Assembly: GCA_947501805.1 (NCBI GenBank) | Contig: CANMXJ010000003.1 | Span: forward strand, 248,001 to 312,000 | Direction of reading: 5' to 3' | DNA length: 64,000 bases | Source: an uncultured Sulfitobacter sp. | GTDB taxonomy: Bacteria > Pseudomonadota > Alphaproteobacteria > Rhodobacterales > Rhodobacteraceae | Shown: positions 1 to 7,153 of the stretch, in pieces | Layout: the number at the start of each line of letters is the position of its first letter | How positions within the stretch are numbered: the stretch's first letter is position 1 | Translations under genes and position numbers: made by a program | Notes under the pieces: model-generated | What the model was told of the DNA's origin: nothing | The model's input: the letters and a program-made list of their open reading frames with translations, nothing else | Database searches by the model: none

Positions 1-226
1 CCGGCAAAGCTATAACTGCGTCGCCTCTTAGCTGCACAACCTCACTCGGCAGCGGATTCTCGCGATCCCGCTGGACAAGAATCCAGTCACCAATTCTGGC
101 CAAGTCAGCAAGGCCTGAAATTTCGATGATACCTGCCTTGACCTGAACCACCCGGCCAACGGACCGCACAGCGCGCAATGTTTCGATCTGGGCGTTCAGC
201 CCGCTGAGTTGAGAACCGGATGACAT
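1..226 (-). CDS. fliI: Flagellar export ATPase FliI, N-terminal part (cut by window edge)
   Basis: The reverse strand encodes about 75 residues starting MSSGSQLSGLNAQIETL, followed by VRSVGRVVQVKAGIIEISGL, which resembles the N-terminal beta-barrel domain of FliI. The family hydrolyses ATP at the cytoplasmic face of the flagellar type III secretion gate. The ATG at 226 has an AGGA ribosome-binding site six bases upstream. The gene runs off the left edge, so the Walker motifs are not visible. It is divergent from flgB and shares the intergenic region with its CtrA-like site. The assignment rests on the N-terminal sequence plus flagellar context. Confidence 0.8.
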   Translation of the reverse strand, partial: MSSGSQLSGLNAQIETLRAVRSVGRVVQVKAGIIEISGLADLARIGDWILVQRDRENPLPSEVVQLRGDAVIALP

Positions 227-270
227 AGGATTCCTTTGAAGGTTGCTCACTCTTTCTAAAGGAATCGGAG

Positions 271-285
271 TTAAGCCTTGGTTGA
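271..285. promoter_or_regulatory. CtrA-like site between fliI and flgB
   Basis: The sequence reads TTAA, seven bases, then TTGA, one mismatch from the CtrA consensus TTAA-N7-TTAA. It lies 24-38 bases upstream of flgB and 45 bases from the fliI start. It is one of four such elements at the promoter regions of this flagellar cluster. That CtrA binds here is inferred. Confidence 0.45.
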
Positions 286-308
286 AATCGGTCGAGGGAG
301 AAGCCCCG

Positions 309-698
309 ATGTTTGAGAACCTAGATATTTTTGCCATGTCATCCGCCATGGCGCGCCACGCCGGTCAACGACAGGCAATCGTTGCGCAGAACGTCGCCAA
401 TGCAGATACGCCTGGATACTCTGCGCGCGATATCCCTGATTTCAGGAGTGTTTATGCGCCAGCGCATGGTGAAGGCACGCAACGTGCGTCCCGCGTAGCA
501 CATCTGCATGGTTCCATGGGCGACACTTCTGTGCCCGCTCCGGTCGCAATCAAGGATCAATCCAGTCCGAACGGTAATCGGGTATCGCTGGAGACTGAAA
601 TGCTGAGATCGGTTGACGCCAAACGAAGCCATGACCGTGCACTTGCGATTTACAAGACAGCTCTCAACGTGCTGCGCAGCACGATGCGGACAAATTAA
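309..698 (+). CDS. flgB: Flagellar proximal rod protein FlgB
   Basis: This 129-residue protein begins MFENLDIFAMSSAMARHAGQ and carries the rod-protein N-terminal signature NVANADTPGYSARDIPDF at about residues 35-52. FlgB forms part of the proximal rod in the periplasm and is exported by the flagellar secretion system. The ATG at 309, preceded by GAGGGAGAAG, was preferred over an upstream in-frame start at 243 because the family starts here. It is first in the plus-strand operon flgB-flgC-fliE-fliQ-flgF-flgG-flgA-flgH and has a CtrA-like element upstream. Confidence 0.95.
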   Translation: MFENLDIFAMSSAMARHAGQRQAIVAQNVANADTPGYSARDIPDFRSVYAPAHGEGTQRASRVAHLHGSMGDTSVPAPVAIKDQSSPNGNRVSLETEMLRSVDAKRSHDRALAIYKTALNVLRSTMRTN

Positions 699-710
699 GA
701 GGCTAATTGG

Positions 711-1103
711 ATGAGCGATTTTTCAAATGCACTGAGTGTTTCATCTAGCGGTCTGCGTGCTCAAGCAGCGCGACTAAGACATCTGTCAGAGAACATCTCG
801 AATGCGGATACTCCAGGTTATAGGCGCAAGACTATCTCGTTTCAGACCGAAATGACAGGCCGTGAGGGTGTGGCCAATGTTGTGCCAGGGCGCGTCCGGT
901 TGGATAAAACCGAGTTGGAGATAATCCATGACCCAACACATCCTTTGTCGGACTCCTCAGGTCATTATGACGGATCGAATGTGAACTTGTTGATCGAGTT
1001 GGCAGACGCCCGTGAAGCGCAACGCAGTTATGAGGCAAACCTCAAGGTGTTTGAACAAACCCGAAAAATGTCATCGGGATTGATGGATCTGCTGCGGCGA
1101 TAA
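711..1103 (+). CDS. flgC: Flagellar proximal rod protein FlgC
   Basis: The product is 130 residues, a normal length for FlgC. The N terminus has the rod/hook signature NISNADTPGYRRKTISF at about residues 29-45. The C terminus (NLLIELADAREAQRSYEANL, then KVFEQTRKM) forms the conserved partner helix that coils with it in the rod. FlgC builds the proximal rod together with FlgB and FlgF. It follows flgB by 12 bases and precedes fliE, so it is co-transcribed with them. Confidence 0.95.
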   Translation: MSDFSNALSVSSSGLRAQAARLRHLSENISNADTPGYRRKTISFQTEMTGREGVANVVPGRVRLDKTELEIIHDPTHPLSDSSGHYDGSNVNLLIELADAREAQRSYEANLKVFEQTRKMSSGLMDLLRR

Positions 1104-1139
1104 GGCCGGGTAGATTGTAATTCTAAAAGGAGATCCAGA

Positions 1140-1427
1140 ATGGAGATCAATGGACTTTCAGTCGCTGAAAGATACGCTGCAGCAAGACCTGCGACGGAAC
1201 CTACTGAGCAATCAGGCGCATCAAGTGCGCTCAAAGACCTCGCAAAGGACTTTGCCGCAACCTTGGCCGAAGGCGAACAAACCGCAAAAGCAGCGATGAT
1301 TGGAGGTGCAGATCCGCATTCCTTGGTCACTGCATTAGCACAGACAGAACTCGTGGTCGAAACCGCCGTAACGGTGCGCAACAAGGTCGTTGAAGCCTAT
1401 CAGGAAATTCTGCGGATGCCGGTCTGA
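1140..1427 (+). CDS. fliE: Flagellar hook-basal body adaptor FliE
   Basis: This 95-residue protein has the FliE family length and C-terminal pattern: EGEQTAKAAMIGGADPHSLV, then TALAQTELVVETAVTVRNKV, ending AYQEILRMPV. FliE joins the MS ring and export gate to the rod and is among the first exported subunits. An AAGGAGATCC ribosome-binding site precedes the ATG. Its stop overlaps the fliQ start in a TGATG arrangement, indicating translational coupling. Confidence 0.93.
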   Translation: MEINGLSVAERYAAARPATEPTEQSGASSALKDLAKDFAATLAEGEQTAKAAMIGGADPHSLVTALAQTELVVETAVTVRNKVVEAYQEILRMPV

Positions 1428-1696
1428 TGCTGGATGAAGTTTTGTTTTTTGACACTCTAAGGCAGGGACTTTGGGTTGGTTTGGTTATTTCATTGCCGAT
1501 CCTGACGGTTGCCTTGTTGGCGGGGGTCTCGATTGGGTTGATCCAAGCCCTGACATCCATTCAGGAAATGACGCTGACCTTTGTGCCCAAGCTTGCCGCC
1601 ATCGGGGCTGTTTTCTGGATTTCGATGGGTTTTATGACGAAAACACTGGTCGCCTTCTTTCACGACCGGATCATTCCGCTGGTGATTGGAGGATAA
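1427..1696 (+). CDS. fliQ: Flagellar export gate protein FliQ
   Basis: The 89-residue product has two hydrophobic helices and the FliQ motif SIQEMTLTFVPKLAA at about residues 45-59. FliQ packs four copies around FliP and FliR in the export gate of the inner membrane. Its start overlaps the fliE stop by one base. It sits apart from fliP (17083) and fliR (minus strand, 6380), so the gate genes are split over three transcription units in this window. Confidence 0.95.
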   Translation: MLDEVLFFDTLRQGLWVGLVISLPILTVALLAGVSIGLIQALTSIQEMTLTFVPKLAAIGAVFWISMGFMTKTLVAFFHDRIIPLVIGG

Positions 1697-1697
1697 A

Positions 1698-2408
1698 ATG
1701 GAAAACGCAGGATACGTTACACTCAGCCGTCAATCGGGACTCGCCCGGGAGATGCAGGTAGTTGCAAACAACATCGCGAATGCGGCGACCACAGGTTTTC
1801 GCGCTGAAGGGTTGGTTTTTTCTGAATATGTAAAATCCGTGGATCGCGGTGCGTCCCTGTCCATGGGACAAGCCAACATACGCAATACATCTTTCGAGCA
1901 AGGCGCACTTACACAGACCGGTGGAGCTTTTGACTTGGCAATCGAGGGTGACGGTTTCTTCCTGATTGAAACACCGCAAGGTGAACGGCTTACCCGCTCG
2001 GGCGCATTCTCTCCGAGTGCGGAAGGTGATTTGGTAACTTATGATGGGTTTCGGGTTCTGGACGGCGGCGGCGCACCATTGTTTGTGCCACCGGGTGTTG
2101 CTATTTCCGTATCTTCTGATGGGACCATAAGTGCAGAGGGCAACCCGCTTGGTCAACTTGGCATTGTCCGCCCTATTAATCCGTCAAGTATGGTGCGTGA
2201 AGATGGTGTGATGTTTCGGGCCGATGAAGGTTTTGAACCGTCAGAAACAGCGCGTGTGCTACAAGGTTTTGTTGAGAATTCGAACGTCAATGCTGTCGGT
2301 CAATTGACGCGCATGATCGAGGTTCAGCGTGCTTATGAGTTGGGCCAGAGTTTTCTGGAAAGCGAAGACGAGCGTGTGCGAACCGCCCTTAAATCCCTAA
2401 TGACTTAA
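1698..2408 (+). CDS. flgF: Flagellar rod protein FlgF
   Basis: The product is 236 residues. It opens MENAGYVTLSRQSGLAREMQ and has the rod/hook N-terminal motif VVANNIANAATTGFRAEGLV, a central FlgE/F/G domain (GGAFDLAIEGDGFFLIETPQ) and the C-terminal helix VGQLTRMIEVQRAYELGQSF. FlgF is a rod component next to FlgG. The ATG at 1698 was chosen over 1686 because the family begins here and fliQ ends at 1696. It is followed closely by flgG. Confidence 0.93.
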   Translation: MENAGYVTLSRQSGLAREMQVVANNIANAATTGFRAEGLVFSEYVKSVDRGASLSMGQANIRNTSFEQGALTQTGGAFDLAIEGDGFFLIETPQGERLTRSGAFSPSAEGDLVTYDGFRVLDGGGAPLFVPPGVAISVSSDGTISAEGNPLGQLGIVRPINPSSMVREDGVMFRADEGFEPSETARVLQGFVENSNVNAVGQLTRMIEVQRAYELGQSFLESEDERVRTALKSLMT

Positions 2409-2423
2409 CCTAAGGAGACGCCA

Positions 2424-3209
2424 ATGCGCGCCCTAAAAATTGCAGCGACCGGAATGTCGGCCCAACAGATGCGGGTTGAGACAATTTCGAACAATCTCTC
2501 GAATATGTCCACCACGGGTTACAATGCCCGACGTGCCGAATTTGCCGACCTGCACTATCAACAGATGTCTCGCGCGGGGGCTGTCAATGCCTCGGATGGA
2601 ACTGTTCTGCCAACTGGCGTGCAATTGGGTCTTGGTGTGCGCCCGGCAGCGGTGTCGATACAACTTGCCCAAGGTAGTCTTTCGGCAACCGGTGGCGACC
2701 TTGATGTGGCGATTGACGGGAAGGGTTTTCTCGAGGTGACACTACCATCTGGACAGACAGCTTATACGCGGGATGGGGGATTGAAACGTACTGGTGAGGG
2801 GTTGATCGTGACTTCCGACGGTTATCCTGTCGCGCCGGAGATTGTGATTCCTGAGGACGCGCGCAACATTTCGATCAATGGAGATGGTGAAGTCTACGCT
2901 TACTTCGCAGACAATGCGGCGGGTCAATTGTTGGGTCAGTTCAATTTGACGGGTTTCACCAATGCCAAGGGAATGGAAGCGCTTGGAAGCAACCTTTTTT
3001 CCGAGACGGAAGCTTCCGGACCACCGCTGATTTCAACGCCAGGCATTGATGGTCTTGGAACGCTTCGGCAGGGCTATCTCGAAGATAGTTCGGTTGATGC
3101 TGTGCGCGAAATAACAGAACTGATCGAAGCGCAACGTGGATACGAGATGAATGCCAAGGTGATCTCGGCTGCGGATCAAATGATGGGCGCAACGACGCAA
3201 ATCCGATGA
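2424..3209 (+). CDS. flgG: Flagellar distal rod protein FlgG
   Basis: This 261-residue protein matches FlgG length and signatures: MRALKIAATGMSAQQMRVET at the start, NNLSNMSTTGYNARRAEF, then GDLDVAIDGKGFLEVTLPSG, and the C-terminal REITELIEAQRGYEMNAKVI helix with AADQMM. FlgG forms the distal rod that passes through the P and L rings. An AAGGAGACGCC ribosome-binding site precedes it. Its stop overlaps the flgA start by four bases. Confidence 0.96.
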   Translation: MRALKIAATGMSAQQMRVETISNNLSNMSTTGYNARRAEFADLHYQQMSRAGAVNASDGTVLPTGVQLGLGVRPAAVSIQLAQGSLSATGGDLDVAIDGKGFLEVTLPSGQTAYTRDGGLKRTGEGLIVTSDGYPVAPEIVIPEDARNISINGDGEVYAYFADNAAGQLLGQFNLTGFTNAKGMEALGSNLFSETEASGPPLISTPGIDGLGTLRQGYLEDSSVDAVREITELIEAQRGYEMNAKVISAADQMMGATTQIR

Positions 3210-3625
3210 TGATATTGCGCTCATTTATTTTGTTATGCTGGGCAAGTCATGCCAGCGCGGACAGTGTTGTTCCTACTCGGACAATCCGTGCAAACGCGAT
3301 CATTTCTGAAAATGATGTCACACTGCGTGCGGGAAGTCAGACCGGCGGCTTTGCACAGCTTGCGAGTGTCCTGGGTCAGGAGGCGCGCGTGGTCTTATAT
3401 CCGGGCAAACCAATCGGGATTGATGACATTGGACCACCTGCCATCGTTGCGCGTAACCAGCTGGTGCGCGTGGTGTTTTCGGCAAACGGGTTGCAAATCG
3501 CAACTGAGGGTCGGGCATTAGAACGTGGTGCAATCGGGGACCGTGTACGGATCATGAACCTGTCATCACGCGCAACGCTTTTTGGTCGTATTCAGCCAGA
3601 CGGCAGCATCCAAGTCAGCCAATAG
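3206..3625 (+). CDS. flgA: P-ring assembly chaperone FlgA
   Basis: The product is 139 residues with a short signal peptide (MMILRSFILLCWASHASA) and a SAF/FlgA-type region (VVPTRTIRANAIISENDVTL; later GRALERGAIGDRVRIMNLSS). FlgA is the periplasmic chaperone for P-ring assembly by FlgI, which lies at 19141-20244 in this window. The length is on the short side, typical of alphaproteobacterial FlgA. It overlaps flgG by four bases and is followed by flgH. Confidence 0.9.
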   Translation: MMILRSFILLCWASHASADSVVPTRTIRANAIISENDVTLRAGSQTGGFAQLASVLGQEARVVLYPGKPIGIDDIGPPAIVARNQLVRVVFSANGLQIATEGRALERGAIGDRVRIMNLSSRATLFGRIQPDGSIQVSQ

Positions 3626-3637
3626 GAACCCGTTCGC

Positions 3638-4366
3638 ATGAAAAACTTCTGTCTCATAGGGTCTATTTTGACAATGACAGCAGCCTGTTCCAGTATAGGT
3701 GAAATCGGTAAGCCACCTTCCTTTACACCTGCGATGGAAACGCAAGAACATGCCGCAATGTTCAACCCGGGTTTGCCGTTACGAGTTGAAGATAGCCGTC
3801 TACTGGATAACGCTTCTCTTTGGTCTGGAACGCGACAATCTCTTCTGGGTGACCGGCGTGCTATTCAGCGCGGAGATATCCTGACCGTCGTGATCGACGT
3901 GGATGAAAAAGCCGAAATATCGAATGCCACGGGGCGGTCGCGTTCAGGATCTGAAAATCTAGGCATTCCTAATCTTGCAGGATTTCCACAGCGATTGGAC
4001 AATCGCCTGCCAGATGGTGCGTCTTCGGCTGATTTGGTAGGGATCAATTCAACCAGCAGTTCGTCTGGTGATGGATCGGTGAAACGCAAGGAAAAGCTAA
4101 CGCTCAGGGTGGCCGCGACTGTTGTCGATGTATTACCCAATGGGGTCTTGTCGATTGCCGGTACACAGGAGTTAAGGGTCAATTTTGAACTGCGTGAATT
4201 GTTGGTCTCGGGGTATGTGCGGCCGGCTGATATCTCCCGCCAGAATGAAATCACCTACGACAAGATCGCTTCTGCCCGTGTCTCTTATGGTGGTAGGGGT
4301 CAGATAACTGACGTTCAACAACCGCGATACGGTCAGCAAATTCTTGATGCTGTCCTACCATTTTGA
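3638..4366 (+). CDS. flgH: Flagellar L-ring lipoprotein FlgH
   Basis: This 242-residue protein has a lipoprotein-type leader ending LTMTAACSS with the acceptor Cys near residue 17. FlgH family segments follow: SLWSGTRQSLLGDRRAIQRG, DILTVVIDVDEKAEISNATG, and the end IARQ-type stretch ISRQNEITYDKIASARVSYG followed by GRGQ. FlgH forms the outer-membrane L ring around the distal rod. The lipobox is imperfect (TAAC rather than LAGC). It lies between flgA and a FliL-like gene. Confidence 0.93.
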   Translation: MKNFCLIGSILTMTAACSSIGEIGKPPSFTPAMETQEHAAMFNPGLPLRVEDSRLLDNASLWSGTRQSLLGDRRAIQRGDILTVVIDVDEKAEISNATGRSRSGSENLGIPNLAGFPQRLDNRLPDGASSADLVGINSTSSSSGDGSVKRKEKLTLRVAATVVDVLPNGVLSIAGTQELRVNFELRELLVSGYVRPADISRQNEITYDKIASARVSYGGRGQITDVQQPRYGQQILDAVLPF

Positions 4367-4376
4367 GGAATTTCAA

Positions 4377-4877
4377 ATGTTGAAAAAAGTCGTCCCAATT
4401 GTCCTTTTGTTCGTAGGTTCTGGTGTTGGGGTTGGTGCAGGTATGGCCCTTCGACCCGAAACGGAGCATGTAGAACTGTCCAAAGATGAAACGCACCAAG
4501 AGCAAGAAGCGACAGAAGTTGTCCCTTATGGCCCGGACAATCCCGCGCCTGCCATGGACTATGTTAAGCTTAACAACCAGTTTGTTGTGCCCATCGTAAA
4601 AGACCGCATTGTTGTTGCATTGGTTGTTCTGGCTCTTAGCCTAGAGGTGCCAGAGGGCAGTAAAGAAGCGGTTTTCAGACGCGAACCCAAATTACGGGAC
4701 AGTTTCTTGCAAGTGTTGTTCGATCACGCAAATATCGGTGGGTTCGATGGTGCGTTCACCGAGGCAAATAACCTTGCGGTTTTGCGGGGAGCCTTGCGTG
4801 AGGCCGGACAAAAAGATATGGGTGTCAACATCATCAAAGACGTTCTCATCCTCGAAATCGCGCGGCAAGACTACTAA
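4377..4877 (+). CDS. FliL-like basal-body-associated protein
   Basis: This 166-residue protein has one N-terminal membrane helix (KVVPIVLLFVGSGVGVGAGM), an acidic linker (ELSKDETHQEQEATEVVPYG) and a periplasmic domain ending GVNIIKDVLILEIARQDY. The end resembles the FliL terminus, where the domain closes with a hydrophobic strand. A more canonical FliL is encoded at 13966-14454, so this is probably a divergent paralogue in the rod/ring operon. The ATG at 4377, after GAGGAATTTCAA, is preferred over 4344, which would overlap flgH. It ends 13 bases before a convergent gene. Confidence 0.65.
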   Translation: MLKKVVPIVLLFVGSGVGVGAGMALRPETEHVELSKDETHQEQEATEVVPYGPDNPAPAMDYVKLNNQFVVPIVKDRIVVALVVLALSLEVPEGSKEAVFRREPKLRDSFLQVLFDHANIGGFDGAFTEANNLAVLRGALREAGQKDMGVNIIKDVLILEIARQDY

Positions 4878-4890
4878 TCAAGTGACCACT

Positions 4891-5301
4891 TTAGCTCAAT
4901 GACGAGGTGATTGCTGCGCCCAGTTCATGCTTCTGCCTCCTTTTCAGCTGAGTGTCATTTTCTTGCTTTGCCAATTTCTCAAGAGCAATCAACTTACCAA
5001 ATGCCTTGCGAACTTTTTCTTGTTCATAAGCTTTTTTTGCAAGAACCCGCGCTAATTTCATATTTACGTCGGCTTTGGATCGACCTAACCAACCTTGCCA
5101 CAGCAAATCAGCGCCAATCGCGCGCATACTTGTCAAGTTTTCTGCGACATCTTTCTTGGGTTTTCCCAGAGCTGAAAGCCGTTCCAACTCATATCGCAAT
5201 CTTGCTTCTTCGCCTATTATTCTCGTATAGGTCTGCTTTTGCCGATCGTATTGCAATTGGCTGACAAACAAAAGTTGTTCCAATTCCGAATTGTATTTCA
5301 T
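4891..5301 (-). CDS. Small coiled-coil protein downstream of flhB; FliJ-like candidate
   Basis: The 136-residue product has no signal peptide or membrane segment and is almost entirely charged helix, from MKYNSELEQLLFVSQLQYDR to KAYEQEKVRKAFGKLIALEK. Its start overlaps the flhB stop by four bases, making it the last gene of the fliL-to-flhB operon. Size and helical character fit FliJ (about 140-150 residues), the coiled-coil stalk of the export ATPase, but I see no decisive signature. FliJ could also lie downstream of fliI outside the window. The assignment is inference from size, shape and location. Confidence 0.45.
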   Translation of the reverse strand: MKYNSELEQLLFVSQLQYDRQKQTYTRIIGEEARLRYELERLSALGKPKKDVAENLTSMRAIGADLLWQGWLGRSKADVNMKLARVLAKKAYEQEKVRKAFGKLIALEKLAKQENDTQLKRRQKHELGAAITSSLS

Positions 5302-6383
5302 ATGGTTCCCTTGGCACGTTGGCGCATGTTTTCTGCAAAGCGGATGGCCGCAGCAACTGCGCGGAAGAAGTCTGGTTCGATCTGTTCGCCAATCTTGGTT
5401 GTTGCATGTAGAGAGCGGGCAGTCGCTGGATCATGATGAATTGGAACACCTGCAGTTTGCGCAATCTCCCGAATAGTCTTTGCGATTTCATCTACCCCCT
5501 TCGCAACACAGACCGGTGCAGAGCCTTTTTCTCTGTTCCACTTCAAGGCCACTGCATAATGAGTGGGGTTAACAATGATTACGTCAGCTCTTGGCACATC
5601 AGCCATCATCTGGTTTTGTGAAATAGACATTGCGCGTTGACGACGCTCTTGTTTCATATAGGGGTCACCCTCGGCATTTTTTGTCTCATCCATGATTTCT
5701 TTGTGCGACATCATATTCTTTCGCAAGTGTTCAAAATGCTGCCAGATCGCATCGATTGCTCCAATTCCTAAAGAGATCACAACCACAATGAATAGGAAAA
5801 ACACGCAAAGCTCTGTTAAAAGGGATAAAACGATATGAGGTGAAGTGTGCAGGGCCGCAATCATGTCTGGCATCCGCAATGAAATGAAGAAGGCTAGACA
5901 AACAGAGTAAATTAAAAGTTTGGTGAAGCTCTTTATCCACTCGAAAAATCCTGAACGGCCAAATTTATTCTTTGCGTTGGCGATTATTGATATTCTTGAT
6001 AGCTTTGGTGAAAGTTTGCTTGGCGCAAAAACAAATGCACGTTGTGCAAAAATTGCGACAACAACGCCAATTGCTGGAAACGCAAAGATTGGTGCGATGC
6101 CGGAAATAATAGGTAACATCAGACCGGCCATGGGTGCGCTGACATCGTCGCTGAAGAACAATGGTGCAAGGCTTGTCGCTTGATCAACCATGATCATGAG
6201 AGCAGTGCCTGCTTCCTTAATCCCGGATGCGCCAGTCACCATTATCGCAACAAGCAGTCCTGCATATCCTGCTGCGGTCATCAAATCGGCGGACTTTGCG
6301 ATCTCACCCTTTTTACGCGCCTCCAGTAACTTTTGAGGTGTTGCATCGAAGGTTTTGGCGGTGTCATCCTCGGCACTGCTCAT
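5298..6383 (-). CDS. flhB: Flagellar export switch protein FlhB
   Basis: The product is 361 residues. A charged N terminus (KTFDATPQKLLEARKKGEIA) leads into four membrane helices and a cytoplasmic domain with the autocleavage motif NPTH at residues 272-275 (ADVIIVNPTHYAVAL). FlhB switches export specificity from rod/hook to filament substrates after self-cleavage between Asn and Pro. It overlaps fliR upstream and the small coiled-coil gene downstream by four bases each, in a tightly coupled minus-strand operon. Confidence 0.95.
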   Translation of the reverse strand: MSSAEDDTAKTFDATPQKLLEARKKGEIAKSADLMTAAGYAGLLVAIMVTGASGIKEAGTALMIMVDQATSLAPLFFSDDVSAPMAGLMLPIISGIAPIFAFPAIGVVVAIFAQRAFVFAPSKLSPKLSRISIIANAKNKFGRSGFFEWIKSFTKLLIYSVCLAFFISLRMPDMIAALHTSPHIVLSLLTELCVFFLFIVVVISLGIGAIDAIWQHFEHLRKNMMSHKEIMDETKNAEGDPYMKQERRQRAMSISQNQMMADVPRADVIIVNPTHYAVALKWNREKGSAPVCVAKGVDEIAKTIREIAQTAGVPIHHDPATARSLHATTKIGEQIEPDFFRAVAAAIRFAENMRQRAKGTI

Positions 6384-7153
6384 TGCGGGTTCCGATAGGG
6401 ATTTAGCATGTAACTATCTAAAGCCTGTATCCAATGCTCAAGCATAAACGGTGCTGCAAGTGCGAGAACCAAGAGCCCTCCTGCTGTTATGACGGGCGCA
6501 CCCACAAACGCGACCATGAGTTGTGGCATGGCCTTATTGATCGCCCCTAGAGCCAGATTGTAAATCACCGACAAAATAACGAAAGGCGCAGAAAGTGTGA
6601 ACGCGAGTGCGAATGCGTGGGCGACCTGTGAAACTCCCCATGCGGAAACGATCGATCCACTAGGCAATTCGCCCATCGGTAGCATTTCATAAGAAAGGAC
6701 GATTAAGGATACCGCTTTGATATGGAGGCCAGTTATGACCGTCAGCGCAAGTCCCGCAATGATAAGGATGTAACCCATTGCAGGTAATGGATCTGCAACG
6801 GCACCGCCAAGAATTTGTGAAAGAGATGTTGATTGAGCGGCAATTGAACCCGCAGTCTGGAGTGCAAGAATAAAAAGACGAATTCCAACCCCTAGAATAA
6901 GACCAGCTAGTGTTTCAGCGAAAACAAGGAGCCCCAAAGTCTCTAGCCCTTTTTCCATCGAAACAGGCGGTATGGCTGGCGAAATGACAAGAACGAAACT
7001 TATTATGACGCCAAGTTTTACCCGTGACGGAACCGTTCGTTCGCCAAACGCAGGTAGTAACGCAACCACCGCGCCAACTCTAAAAAATACGGCTATTCCG
7101 TGCCACAAAAGCACATTAGATGTTTGTAGAATATCTGCGACCGCATCGTTCAT
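6380..7153 (-). CDS. fliR: Flagellar export gate protein FliR
   Basis: This 257-residue polytopic membrane protein has FliR features: FFRVGAVVALLPAFGERTVP near the start, AGLILGVGIRLFILALQTAG with the following IAAQ segment, and FVILSVIYNLALGAINKAMP with QLMVAFVGAPV near the end. FliR is the single-copy subunit of the FliPQR export gate. It overlaps flhA and flhB by four bases on either side, the usual flhA-fliR-flhB order. Confidence 0.94.
   Translation of the reverse strand: MNDAVADILQTSNVLLWHGIAVFFRVGAVVALLPAFGERTVPSRVKLGVIISFVLVISPAIPPVSMEKGLETLGLLVFAETLAGLILGVGIRLFILALQTAGSIAAQSTSLSQILGGAVADPLPAMGYILIIAGLALTVITGLHIKAVSLIVLSYEMLPMGELPSGSIVSAWGVSQVAHAFALAFTLSAPFVILSVIYNLALGAINKAMPQLMVAFVGAPVITAGGLLVLALAAPFMLEHWIQALDSYMLNPYRNPQ

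Noticed and set aside
230-265. Inverted repeat ATTCCTTT / AAAGGAAT between fliI and flgB
   Set aside because: One arm is the fliI ribosome-binding region and the 20-base spacing does not suggest a terminator; too short to call an operator.
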